Origin: Myxococcaceae bacterium
Lineage (GTDB): Bacteria > Myxococcota > Myxococcia > Myxococcales > Myxococcaceae
Assembly: GCA_018262385.1 (NCBI GenBank)
Contig: JAGSPQ010000009.1
Coordinates: 1 to 13,046, forward strand
Length of the DNA: 13,046 nucleotides
Direction of reading: 5' to 3'
The notes under the pieces are model-generated. The model saw nothing but the letters and a program-made list of their open reading frames with translations, ran no database searches and was not told the DNA's origin. Shown here in pieces: positions 1 to 7,936 of this stretch (positions are counted from its first letter, which is position 1; every line of letters starts with the position of its first letter). A program made the position numbers and the translations under genes.

Positions 1-2046
1 GCCGGGTACCGCGACTTCTACTGGGGCACCCTCGCCGCCTACGGCGGCGGCATCCTCCTCGCGGAGCTCACGCTCATCTTCCTTCAGACGCTGCTCGCGA
101 GCGGCGTCCCCGTCGAGGGCGCCGCGGGGACGAGGGGACCCTTCCAGCTCGCGCCGACGACGGCGTTCATCGTCTCCTTCGTGGTGGCCAGCGCCGTCGC
201 CTTCGCCGGGGGCGTCCTGGGGGCCGCGCGCGCCCGCCGCATCTCCTGGCCCGAGGCGACGATCGGCATCTGCTACTTCGGCCTGCCGCTGCCCGGTCTG
301 TTGACCGGCCTCGCGTTCTCGCCCGACTTGCAGCTCACCGTCGGCTACCGCCTGCGCGAGGTGATCTACCTGGCCTCGCTGCTCGGGGACACCCGCCCCG
401 AGATGAGCTACTGGCTCGTCTTCGCCGGCCTGGTGCTGGCGATGTTCCTCGGGCTGAACTTCGGCTTCGTCGCGACCTCTTCGGGCCGGCTCGACCTGCG
501 CACCAACTACGAGCTGTTCGTCGCCTCGAGGCACGTCCAGGTCTTCCGCCCGCGGCTGCTGCTCGGTGCGTTCGCGGTGCTGATCCTCGGCATCGTCCCG
601 CCGTTGATCATCTACTTCATCGTGATGGCGGCCCAGGCGCAGATCGAGCGCACCCGCATGCGCCGGCTGGGGATGAAGGACCCCTTGAAGGCGGCCGAGG
701 CGCTCAACACCCTCAAGCTCAAGGCCCAGACCCCGACCGCGATGATGACCGCGCTGTCGGTGGGCGGGGTGGGGGTGGGGGTGATGGCGCTGATCATCGT
801 GCTGTCGGTGATGAGCGGCTTCGAGCTCGACCTGCAGCAGAAGATCCTTGGCACCAACTCGCACGGCGTGGTCCTCAAGTACTCCGACTCGATGCCCGAG
901 TACCCCGAGGTGATGGAGAAGATCCGCACCATCCGCGGAGTCGCCGGGCAGACGCCGTTCATCCTCAACGAGGTGATGATCAGCTCGGAAGGGAACATCT
1001 CCGGCGCGATGATCAAGGGCATCGACCCCGACACCATCGGCACCGTCACCGACCTGCCGAGCTACATGATGCCGGGCGGCAAGCTGGAGTGGCTCAACAC
1101 CCCCGAGAAGATCGTCCGCAAGCGGCTGGCCCCTCTGGGCGGCGCCGCGCTCGACGATCGTCCCGCCAACCGGGCGCCGAAGCTGGACGACGGCGAGCCG
1201 AAGCTCGAGCGCGAGCCGCTGGGGGAGACCCCGCCGGCCGAACCCTCGCCGGTGCTGCCGGGGATCATCCTCGGCAAAGAGCTCGCCGCCTCGCTCAAGG
1301 TGGTGGTGGGCGACCGGATCAACGTCGTCTCGCCGCTCGGCGGAGAGCTCGGGCCCCAGGGGCCGATGCCGAAGAGCCGGCCGTTCCGCGTCTCCGGGAT
1401 CTTCTACTCGGGGATGTTCGAGTACGACTCCAAGTTCGTCTACATCCACCTGAAGGAGGCCCAGTCGTTCTTCGGGCTCAAGGGCGCCAGCGGCATCGAG
1501 CTGAAGTTCGACGACGTCGACGACGCGCGGCGGCTCACCAAGGCGATCTACGACAAGCTCGAGGGCTACCCGTACCGGACCCGCGACTGGGGCGACATGA
1601 ACAAGAACCTGTTCGCCGCCCTTCGGCTCGAGAAGCTGGTGATGGGCATCATCCTCAGCATCATCGTGATCGTGGCCGCCGGGCTGATCGTCGCTACGGT
1701 GATCATGCTGGTGCTCGAGAAGCGCAAAGAGATCGCGGTGCTCAAGGCGCTGGGGGTGCCCGACGGCGGAATCGTGAAGATCTTCCTCGCCGAGGGCCTG
1801 CAGATCGGCGTCGCCGGAGGCCTGCTCGGGCTGATCGCCGGGCTGGCCTGGTGCCTCTTCATCGAGAAGGTCGGCATCAAGCTCGACCCGAGCGTCTATT
1901 ACATCCCCGCGCTGCCGGTGAAGATCGAGCCCTTCCAGACCGCGCTGTCGGTGGTGATCGCGATTCTCGTCACGTTCCTCGCCAGCATCTACCCGGCGCT
2001 CAAGGCCTCCCAGGTCGAGCCGGTCGATGGGCTGAAGGCCGAGTGA
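1..2046 (+). CDS. LolC/LolE-family lipoprotein-releasing permease, N-terminally extended (5' partial)
   Basis: Inner-membrane subunit of the LolCDE-type ABC exporter, which extracts lipoproteins from the inner membrane and hands them to the LolA carrier. The frame is open from base 1 with no start visible, so the 5' end lies outside the window (681 residues visible). The C-terminal ~440 residues are classic LolC/E: a first helix ending in a VLSVMSGFE-type motif, a periplasmic MacB-like domain, then helices with the NLFAALRLEKLVM segment and the EKRKEIAVLKALG coupling-helix motif that contacts the ATPase. Two things are unusual. About 200 residues before the canonical core contain roughly five extra hydrophobic helices, whereas E. 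coli LolC/E has only four helices in total. A Pro/acidic insert of about 45 residues also sits in the periplasmic domain (1114-1254). The next gene encodes the matching LolD ATPase and overlaps by one base. LolC and LolE cannot be told apart here. Confidence 0.9.
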   Translation, partial: AGYRDFYWGTLAAYGGGILLAELTLIFLQTLLASGVPVEGAAGTRGPFQLAPTTAFIVSFVVASAVAFAGGVLGAARARRISWPEATIGICYFGLPLPGLLTGLAFSPDLQLTVGYRLREVIYLASLLGDTRPEMSYWLVFAGLVLAMFLGLNFGFVATSSGRLDLRTNYELFVASRHVQVFRPRLLLGAFAVLILGIVPPLIIYFIVMAAQAQIERTRMRRLGMKDPLKAAEALNTLKLKAQTPTAMMTALSVGGVGVGVMALIIVLSVMSGFELDLQQKILGTNSHGVVLKYSDSMPEYPEVMEKIRTIRGVAGQTPFILNEVMISSEGNISGAMIKGIDPDTIGTVTDLPSYMMPGGKLEWLNTPEKIVRKRLAPLGGAALDDRPANRAPKLDDGEPKLEREPLGETPPAEPSPVLPGIILGKELAASLKVVVGDRINVVSPLGGELGPQGPMPKSRPFRVSGIFYSGMFEYDSKFVYIHLKEAQSFFGLKGASGIELKFDDVDDARRLTKAIYDKLEGYPYRTRDWGDMNKNLFAALRLEKLVMGIILSIIVIVAAGLIVATVIMLVLEKRKEIAVLKALGVPDGGIVKIFLAEGLQIGVAGGLLGLIAGLAWCLFIEKVGIKLDPSVYYIPALPVKIEPFQTALSVVIAILVTFLASIYPALKASQVEPVDGLKAE

Positions 2047-2726
2047 TGGCTGCCTTCCTCGAGGTGAACAACGTCTTCAAGTCGTACTTCCTCAACGGGA
2101 AGCGGATCGACGTGCTCAAGGGCGTGAAGCTTACGATCGAGAAGGGAGAGCTGGTCTCGCTGATCGGCGCTTCCGGCTCGGGCAAGAGCACCTTCCTCCA
2201 CGTGCTGGGCACCCTCGACGCCCCGGCCGCGGGGACGTTGCACTTCGAGGGCCGCTCGGTCTTCGAGATGAACGACGCCGACGTCGCCGAGTTTCGCAAC
2301 CGGTCGATTGGGTTCGTCTTTCAGTCGCACTACCTGCTGCCCGAGTTCACCGCCGCCGAGAACGTGGCGATGCCGGCCCTGCTCCAGCGCAAGGACAAAG
2401 CGGTGGCGACGAAGCGGGCCCGCGAGCTGCTCGACCGGGTCGGCCTCGGCTCGCGCATGGATCACCGTCCCGGCGAGCTGTCCGGAGGCGAGTCGCAGCG
2501 GGTGGCCCTCGCCCGTGCCCTGATGCTCGAGCCGGCGCTGCTGCTGGCCGACGAGCCCACCGGCAACCTCGACCCGGCCACCGGCGAGGGGATTCACCAG
2601 TTGCTGCGGGAGGTCAACAAAGACCTCGGGATCACGGCGGTGGTGGTAACCCACAACGAAACCCTTGCGCGCTCGCTGCCGCGGCGGCTGCGGCTCACCA
2701 ACGGCAAGGTCGTCGCTGCCGACTGA
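2046..2726 (+). CDS. lolD: LolD, lipoprotein-releasing ABC transporter ATPase
   Basis: Cytoplasmic ATPase that powers lipoprotein extraction by the LolC/E permease. The 226 residues match the usual LolD length. All nucleotide-binding motifs are intact: Walker [10 protein letters not shown] (41-49), Q-loop Gln93, signature LSGGES (145-150), Walker B ALLLADE (164-170) followed by PTGNLD, and the H-loop His203 in VTHN. The start is ATG at 2046, sharing one base with the permease stop (TGATG) and preceded by a GAAGG ribosome-binding site at 2034-2038, so the two are translationally coupled. The MacB/FtsE/LolD subfamily is clear. LolD rather than MacB-type is chosen because the partner has the LolC/E architecture and bamA follows. 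Confidence 0.92.
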   Translation: MAAFLEVNNVFKSYFLNGKRIDVLKGVKLTIEKGELVSLIGASGSGKSTFLHVLGTLDAPAAGTLHFEGRSVFEMNDADVAEFRNRSIGFVFQSHYLLPEFTAAENVAMPALLQRKDKAVATKRARELLDRVGLGSRMDHRPGELSGGESQRVALARALMLEPALLLADEPTGNLDPATGEGIHQLLREVNKDLGITAVVVTHNETLARSLPRRLRLTNGKVVAAD

Positions 2727-2749
2727 AATCGGCCCGCGTTTTCGCTCGT

Positions 2750-5143
2750 ATGGGGCAGGCCTTTCCCCTAAGTACCCCCCGCATCGTGAGCCTGGGTCGC
2801 GCACCGCTTCTGGTTCTTTTCCTCGCGACGGCCGGGGTTCGCCCGGCGCATGCGCAGGCAGACGCCCCGGTGGTGTCGGATCCCGACGTCGGCGCCGACA
2901 CGATCGTCGAGGTCCGCGTCGAGGGGAACAAGCGGGTCGAGCCGGAAGCGATCAAGCGCGCCCTGCGCAACAAAGAGGGGCGCCCGTTCGACCCGGCCCG
3001 CACCGCCGACGACCTCAAGGCCCTGTGGGCGCTCAAGTATTTCTCCGACATCCAGCTGCTCGTCCAGCGGCTGCCGCGGGGCATCGCCTACGTGGTCCGG
3101 GTGGTCGAGCGGCCGGCGGTGCGCGAAGTCCGCATCACCGGAAACGACGAGCTGTCCAAGGACGACTTCAAGGACACGATCGACATCCGGCCGTACAGCA
3201 TCCTCGACATCGCCGCGATCCGCCGGAACCAGAAGAAGATCGTCGATAAGTACACCGAGAAGGGCCACTTCCTCGCCGAGGTCACCTACGAGCTGCAGCC
3301 GGTCGACGGGACGGGCGAGATCGACGTCGTCTACGTCATTCGGGAGAACGCCAAGGTTCAGGTCAAAGAGATCAACTTCCTCGGCGCGATCCGGGTGCCG
3401 GTCTCCGAGCTGAAAGACGTGATGCTGACCAAGGAGGGGGGCTGGCTCTCCTTCTTCGACAACAGCGGCGTGTACCGGGAAGAGATGTTCCAGCGCGATC
3501 TGCAGGTCGTGCAATCCGCCTATTACGACCGCGGCTTCATCAACGTGAAGGTCGACAAGCCCAACGTCACCCTCTCGCCCGACAAGCGCCACATCTACAT
3601 CACCCTCAAGATCGAAGAGGGTGAGCAGTACTCGATCGGCAAGCTCGACTTCTCGGGCGACCTGCTGATCAGCAAAGAAGACATGACGACGCGGATGACC
3701 TCGCGCGCCGGCGAGATCTTCAACCGCTCGCTGCTGGCCCGCGACATCCAGGCGATCACCGACGTCTATTACGATCAGGGCTACGCCTACGCGAACATCA
3801 CTCCGGTCACCGCGGTGAATGCCGAGGCGAAGACGATCGACCTCACCTTCGACATCCAGAAGGGAGAGCAGGTCACCATCGAGCGCATCGACATCGTGGG
3901 CAACACCAAGACCCGCGACAAGGTGATCCGCCGCCAGCTGCGCGTCTACGAAGGGGAGCTCTTCTCGGGCTCCGGGATGCGCAAGAGCAAGGAAAAGGTC
4001 ACCCAGCTCGGCTTCTTCGAGACGGTCGAGGTCTCGCACAAGCCCGGCAGCGACAACACCCACGTGGTGGTGATGGTCGAGGTGAAGGAGAAGTCGACCG
4101 GCACCTTCCAGGTCGGCCTCGGCTTCAGCAACGTCGAGAGCTTCATCTTCACGGCGCAGATCGCCCAGAACAACGCCCTCGGCTGGGGCCAGTCGGTGTC
4201 GGCCAGCGCTCAGCTGTCGGGGCTGCGCAGCTTCGTCCAGCTGTCGTTCTACGACCCGTACTTCCTCGACACGAACTTCATCCTCTCGGCCGACTTCTAC
4301 CGGACCCAGCAGGACTACTTCGGCTTCGTCCGCGACGCGACCGGCGGCAGCCTCAACGTCGGTTATTACCTGCTCGACGATCTGTCGGTGAACGTCGGGT
4401 ACACGCGCGAGTACGTCACCGTTCAGCCGGGCCGCGACTTCGACGCCGAGATCCCGCTCTCGAACCAGTTCCGCAACGGAGTCACCAGCGCGTTCAAGGT
4501 CTCGGCCTCGTGGGATCGCCGCAACAACCGGCTGTTCCCCTCGAGCGGCTTCCTCCAGTTCGCCTCGGCGGAGTTCGCGCCCGGCTTCCTCGGTGGATCC
4601 TTCCTCTTCAACCGCTACACCGCCTACTCGCGCTTCTACTTCCCGTTGCCGCTGGGCATCGTGCTGAAGGCCAATGCCCAGATTGGCTACATCCAGCAGC
4701 TGGATCCGGCGCTGCCGCTGCCGATCTCCGAGATGTATTACCTGGGCGGGATCAACACCGTGCGCGGGTACCTGCTGCGGTCGATCACCCCCACCATCCT
4801 CGTCCCTTCGTCGACCCGGCCGGATGCCTCGGTGCAGACGTTCGGGGTCGGCGGCAACAAGCAGTTCATCTTCAACCTCGAGCTCGAGTTCCCGATCTTC
4901 GAGAAGGTCGGCATCCGCGGAGTCGTCTTCTACGACGCCGGCAACGCCTTCTCGCCCAAGCACAACTTCTTCCAGGAGCCGAACTTCAACGTGCCCCTGG
5001 GGCTGTTCCACTCGGTCGGGTTCGGGTTTCGCTGGTTCTCGCCGATCGGCCCGCTGCGCTTCGAGTGGGGCGTGCCCCTCAACCGCCGCAGCCCAGCCGA
5101 TCAGCCGTTGCTGTTCGAGTTCACGATCGGCAACTCGTTCTAG
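2750..5143 (+). CDS. bamA: BamA, outer-membrane beta-barrel assembly factor (Omp85 family)
   Basis: Essential outer-membrane protein that folds and inserts beta-barrel proteins. The 797 residues match the family length. A signal peptide (hydrophobic core about residues 19-30, likely cleavage after AHA at 33-35) is followed by five POTRA domains at about 52-122, 123-202, 203-292, 293-372 and 375-448. The 16-strand-type barrel runs from about 450 to 797. Hallmarks are VRGY (671-674, the conserved loop-6 motif), repeated YYDxGY/F-type POTRA motifs (259-263, 341-345), and a C-terminal beta-signal ending in Phe (FTIGNSF). The start is uncertain. ATG 2750 has no clear ribosome-binding site, and the first twelve codons include TTT, CTA and AGT, rare in the surrounding genes. 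An in-frame GTG at 2786 would give a more compact signal peptide. The gene lies 23 bp after lolD and is probably co-transcribed. No skp/ompH follows, unlike many bamA loci. Confidence 0.95.
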   Translation: MGQAFPLSTPRIVSLGRAPLLVLFLATAGVRPAHAQADAPVVSDPDVGADTIVEVRVEGNKRVEPEAIKRALRNKEGRPFDPARTADDLKALWALKYFSDIQLLVQRLPRGIAYVVRVVERPAVREVRITGNDELSKDDFKDTIDIRPYSILDIAAIRRNQKKIVDKYTEKGHFLAEVTYELQPVDGTGEIDVVYVIRENAKVQVKEINFLGAIRVPVSELKDVMLTKEGGWLSFFDNSGVYREEMFQRDLQVVQSAYYDRGFINVKVDKPNVTLSPDKRHIYITLKIEEGEQYSIGKLDFSGDLLISKEDMTTRMTSRAGEIFNRSLLARDIQAITDVYYDQGYAYANITPVTAVNAEAKTIDLTFDIQKGEQVTIERIDIVGNTKTRDKVIRRQLRVYEGELFSGSGMRKSKEKVTQLGFFETVEVSHKPGSDNTHVVVMVEVKEKSTGTFQVGLGFSNVESFIFTAQIAQNNALGWGQSVSASAQLSGLRSFVQLSFYDPYFLDTNFILSADFYRTQQDYFGFVRDATGGSLNVGYYLLDDLSVNVGYTREYVTVQPGRDFDAEIPLSNQFRNGVTSAFKVSASWDRRNNRLFPSSGFLQFASAEFAPGFLGGSFLFNRYTAYSRFYFPLPLGIVLKANAQIGYIQQLDPALPLPISEMYYLGGINTVRGYLLRSITPTILVPSSTRPDASVQTFGVGGNKQFIFNLELEFPIFEKVGIRGVVFYDAGNAFSPKHNFFQEPNFNVPLGLFHSVGFGFRWFSPIGPLRFEWGVPLNRRSPADQPLLFEFTIGNSF

Positions 5144-5153
5144 GCCCGCCTGG

Positions 5154-5498
5154 CTACACGCAGGCCGAGATCGTCACCACCAGGCCGATCAGCACCAGCG
5201 CGGCGCCGGCCCCCAGCACCACCAGGTCGTCGATCGGCAGCCGGTGAATCTTCGCCATCACCACCGGGCTGCCGTCGCACCCGGCGCTCCCCACGTAGAC
5301 CAGCTGCTCGCCGTCGATCAGGTGCATGTGGGCGGTGTGGAGCTCGAAGGACTCGACCACCTGCTGCAGCAGCTGCTTGACCACCCGCGGCAGCGGCTGC
5401 GAGCTGGTGCCGACCCGCGCCAGCCGCACCAGCAAAGCGCGCTGCCGATCGGGACCCAGCGAGGCTCGAGGAGAACGGCCCATCTGCCGGTAGGGCAT
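5154..5498 (-). CDS. Hypothetical protein with a C-terminal membrane helix
   Basis: Not recognised. About 114 residues from ATG 5498 (an outer ATG at 5549 is in frame but would run into the divergent cupin gene; an inner ATG lies at 5483). The first ~85 residues are soluble and contain an amphipathic stretch (RVVKQLLQQVVESFEL) followed by HTAHMHLIDGEQLVYVGSAG, which looks like a short beta-rich segment. The last ~22 residues (LVVLGAGAALVLIGLVVTIS) form a single hydrophobic helix at the extreme C-terminus, so the protein would be tail-anchored with its N-terminus in the cytoplasm. It is transcribed towards bamA, with only 10 bp between the two stops, and away from the cupin gene, with 29 bp between the two starts. 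Third-position GC is high along the frame, which supports real coding. No function is proposed. Confidence 0.6.
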   Translation of the reverse strand: MPYRQMGRSPRASLGPDRQRALLVRLARVGTSSQPLPRVVKQLLQQVVESFELHTAHMHLIDGEQLVYVGSAGCDGSPVVMAKIHRLPIDDLVVLGAGAALVLIGLVVTISACV

Positions 5499-5527
5499 AG
5501 CATCCGCGGCCGGGATAAATGGGGGCC

Positions 5528-5992
5528 ATGAAAATCGTTCGAACCGCACAGGCGCAGTGGGTGGACGCGATGGCGAAGGGCTCGTTCGGCCAGCGCCGCA
5601 AGGCCCTCGGAGGAGAGAAGCTCAGCTGCGGGCTGTGGGAGCTGCCGCCGGGGAAGAAGTCGTTTCCGCTTCATTCCCACCACGTCACCGAGGAGGCGAT
5701 GTTCGTGATCTCCGGCACCGCCAAGGTGCGCACCCCGGAAGGGGTGACCGAGCTGGCCGCGGGCGACTACGTCTCGTTTCCCCCCGGCGGCCTCGCCCAC
5801 CAGCTGATCAACGACGGCACTGAGCCGATGGTCTACCTGGCGATGTCGGCGACCCAGGGAGTGGACATCGTCGAGTACCCCGACTCGGACAAGGTGGCCG
5901 CCGCGGTCGGCGCCTACCCCAACACCAAGCGGTACATGTTCAAGAAGGGTGATCAGGTCGAGTACTTCGCGGGAGAAAAGGACGCGACCTGA
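5528..5992 (+). CDS. Cupin-domain protein
   Basis: Small single-domain cupin of 154 residues, probably a cytoplasmic metal-binding protein; the substrate cannot be deduced. The conserved beta-barrel motifs are present. Motif 1 contains His49-Ser-His51-(x3)-Glu55 and continues to a Gly at 63. Motif 2 contains GDYVSFPPGG followed by His91. Together these give the usual two-His/Glu/His metal site. The family includes dioxygenases, sugar isomerases and binding-only proteins. ATG 5528 is preferred because GGGGG lies just before it; ATG 5519, in frame and nine bases upstream, is the alternative. The gene is divergent from the tail-anchored hypothetical gene. The DUF6159 gene follows after 43 bp on the same strand. 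Confidence 0.8.
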   Translation: MKIVRTAQAQWVDAMAKGSFGQRRKALGGEKLSCGLWELPPGKKSFPLHSHHVTEEAMFVISGTAKVRTPEGVTELAAGDYVSFPPGGLAHQLINDGTEPMVYLAMSATQGVDIVEYPDSDKVAAAVGAYPNTKRYMFKKGDQVEYFAGEKDAT

Positions 5993-6020
5993 CCGCGCGT
6001 ACTAAACAGGACGCCTTCCC

Positions 6021-6027
6021 AAGGGGG
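6021..6027 (+). promoter_or_regulatory. Strong Shine-Dalgarno for the DUF6159 gene
   Basis: AAGGGGG eight bases before ATG 6036. It is one of the clearest ribosome-binding sites in the window and fixes the start of this membrane protein. It also suggests the DUF6159 and dehydrogenase genes are translated independently of the preceding cupin gene. Confidence 0.6.
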
Positions 6028-6035
6028 CCGCACCC

Positions 6036-6869
6036 ATGTTTCGTCGCTTCTCGAACAGCTGGCAGTTGGTGCAGTCGAGCGCCGCCGTGCTTCGCGCCGA
6101 CAAAGAGCTGATCATCTTTCCGATCCTCTCCACCATCGGAGTGCTGCTGGTGACCGCGGCGTTCATCGTGCCGATCGTCCTCACCGGCCGGGGCGAGGAG
6201 CTCGGGGACAGCCCGCTGAGCTTCCTGATCGCGTTCCTCTTCTACTTCGCGAGCTACTTCGTGATCTTCTTCTGCAACTCGGCGCTGGTCGGGGCGGCGA
6301 TGATCCGGCTGCGCGGGGGAGACCCGACCGTCAGCGACGGCCTGAAGATCGCCTTCGCCCACCTGGGCCCGATCATGGGCTACGCGCTGGTCTCGGCGAC
6401 GGTGGGAATGGTGCTGCGCGCGATCCAGCAGCGGGCCGGCCTGTTGGGGCGGATCCTGGTGAGCCTCGTCGGCTTCGCCTGGAACGTCGGCACCTTCCTC
6501 GCGGTGCCGGTGCTGGTGACCGAGAAGATCGGCCCGATCGGCGCGGTGAAGCGCAGCGTGGCGCTGCTGAAGAAGACCTGGGGCGAGCAGGTGATCGGCA
6601 ACGGCGGCATCGGGCTGGTCTTCGGCACCCTGATCTTCGGCGCCATCCTGGTCGGGGGCGCGCTGATCGCGATGGCCGCCTCGATCCACTCGGCGCCGGC
6701 GTTGATTGCGGCGATCGGCCTGGTGGTGCTGGCGGTGATGGTGCTGGCGATCCTCAACGCGACGCTGTCGAGCATCTACACCGCGGCGGTCTACCTCTAC
6801 GCGGCCGAAGGCGCGACTGGCTCGATGTTCGACCCCGCCCAGATCCAGGGCGCCTTCCGCGCCAGGTGA
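6036..6869 (+). CDS. DUF6159-type multi-spanning membrane protein
   Basis: Integral inner-membrane protein of 277 residues and unknown function. The N-terminal signature (NSWQLVQSSAAVLRADKEL, then a hydrophobic helix) matches my recollection of the DUF6159 family. About six hydrophobic segments are visible, near residues 26-50, 62-86, 109-127, 141-162, 190-215 and 222-255. Between the fourth and fifth is a conserved-looking amphipathic stretch (AVKRSVALLKKTWGEQ). ATG 6036 has a strong ribosome-binding site, AAGGGGG at 6021-6027, eight bases upstream. The stop overlaps the start of the dehydrogenase gene (GTGA), so the two are probably translated together. No catalytic residues can be assigned. 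Confidence 0.78.
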   Translation: MFRRFSNSWQLVQSSAAVLRADKELIIFPILSTIGVLLVTAAFIVPIVLTGRGEELGDSPLSFLIAFLFYFASYFVIFFCNSALVGAAMIRLRGGDPTVSDGLKIAFAHLGPIMGYALVSATVGMVLRAIQQRAGLLGRILVSLVGFAWNVGTFLAVPVLVTEKIGPIGAVKRSVALLKKTWGEQVIGNGGIGLVFGTLIFGAILVGGALIAMAASIHSAPALIAAIGLVVLAVMVLAILNATLSSIYTAAVYLYAAEGATGSMFDPAQIQGAFRAR

Positions 6870-7900
6870 TCTCGCGCGCGGTCGTCACCGGAGCGACTGG
6901 GCACGTCGGCAACGCCCTCGTCCGCCACCTGCTCGAGCAGCAGATCCCGGTGCGCGCGCTGGTGCGCGGCGACGCCAGCGCGCTCGAGGGGCTGGAGGTG
7001 GAGCAGGTGGAGGGGGACCTCAACGACCTGGCTTCCCTCGAGGCGGCGTTCGCGGGCGCCGAGGTGGTCTTCCACTCCGCCGGGCTGGTGAGCATCACCA
7101 CCGGCAACGAGGCCGAGCTGGAGAAGGTCAACGTCGAGGGCACCCGCAACGTGGTGACCGCCTGCCAGCGCGCCAGAGTCCGCCGGCTGGTCTACACCAG
7201 CTCGGTGCACGCGCTCACCGAGCTGCCCGGCGCCGGGGTGCTCGACGAGACGGCGGGGTTCGATCCGGCGCGGGCCCACGGCCCCTACGGCAAGTCGAAG
7301 GCGGCCGCGTCGCAGCACGTGCAGCAGGTGGCGCGGGCGGGGCAGCTCGACGCGGTGCTGGTGCTCCCCACCGGCTGCGTCGGGCCCTGTGACTTCCGCT
7401 TCTCCGAGCTGGGCAACCTGATTGCCCGGGTCGGCACCGGCCGGATGCCGATCATCATCGGCGGCGGCTACGAGTGGGTCGACGTCCGCGACGTCGCGGC
7501 GGGCACGCTCCAGGCGGCGCTGCGGGGAAAGAGCGGCGAGGCGTACCTGCTCAACGGCGCGCGGCTGTCGACGGGCGAGCTGTGCGCGGCGGCGGCGAAG
7601 GCGGCGGGAGTGCGGCCGCCGCTGCTCGCCCTGCCGCTGTGGGTCGGGCGGGCGATCGCGGTCTTCGGGCCTCCCTTCGAGCGGCTCACCGGGCGGCGCG
7701 CCCTCGTCACCCCGTACGCCATCCACACCTTGAGCGCGAAGTTCACCGTCAGCAGCGACAAGGCCCGCCGCGAGCTCGGCTTCACCTCGAGGCCGGTCGA
7801 GCAGTCGCTGGCCGACGCGTGGAACTGGCTGGCGACCGACCCGAAGAGCCCGATGCGGCGATCGCTGAAGGTCGGGCCGGGGCGCCGGTTTCCGGCGTAG
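6866..7900 (+). CDS. NAD(P)-dependent epimerase/dehydratase (extended SDR family)
   Basis: Cytoplasmic oxidoreductase of 344 residues with the extended short-chain dehydrogenase fold. The N-terminal dinucleotide-binding motif GATGHVG is at residues 9-15, and Asp51 in EGDLNDL is where these enzymes contact the cofactor adenine. The catalytic set is Ser112/113 in YTSS with Tyr141 and Lys145 (YGKSK). The sequence around VFHSAGLVS and NVEGTRNVV resembles dihydroflavonol-4-reductase / 3-beta-hydroxysteroid dehydrogenase-like proteins. Substrate is therefore probably a sterol, hopanoid, sugar or hydroxy-lipid, but this cannot be decided from sequence. The start is GTG 6866, overlapping the DUF6159 stop; the Rossmann motif begins nine residues in, as expected for a full-length enzyme. 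An ATG start is lacking. Confidence 0.88.
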   Translation: MISRAVVTGATGHVGNALVRHLLEQQIPVRALVRGDASALEGLEVEQVEGDLNDLASLEAAFAGAEVVFHSAGLVSITTGNEAELEKVNVEGTRNVVTACQRARVRRLVYTSSVHALTELPGAGVLDETAGFDPARAHGPYGKSKAAASQHVQQVARAGQLDAVLVLPTGCVGPCDFRFSELGNLIARVGTGRMPIIIGGGYEWVDVRDVAAGTLQAALRGKSGEAYLLNGARLSTGELCAAAAKAAGVRPPLLALPLWVGRAIAVFGPPFERLTGRRALVTPYAIHTLSAKFTVSSDKARRELGFTSRPVEQSLADAWNWLATDPKSPMRRSLKVGPGRRFPA

Positions 7901-7936
7901 CGCGCGCGGCGGGGCCAGCCGCTTCAGCTCTTTGGG

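Noticed and set aside
1089..2045. Frame continuous with lolD extending about 320 codons upstream
   Set aside because: It is an Arg/Ala-rich shadow of the permease. LolD homology begins exactly at ATG 2046, which has a good ribosome-binding site and overlaps the permease stop.
2768..5011. 747-codon open frame on the minus strand opposite bamA
   Set aside because: It is the codon-aligned antisense of bamA, with the expected excess of Asp, Glu, Val and Arg from reversed NTC codons, and no domain. It is a by-product of high GC.
5148..5165. GCCTG / CAGGC inverted repeat between bamA and the minus gene as a terminator
   Set aside because: The 5-bp stem is weak, the loop is 8 bases, and there is no T-run. 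It also overlaps the end of the minus-strand gene.
7906..7922. GCGGC / GCCGC inverted repeat after the dehydrogenase stop as a terminator
   Set aside because: A 5-bp stem with a 7-base loop and no clear T-run. Such repeats are frequent by chance at this GC content.
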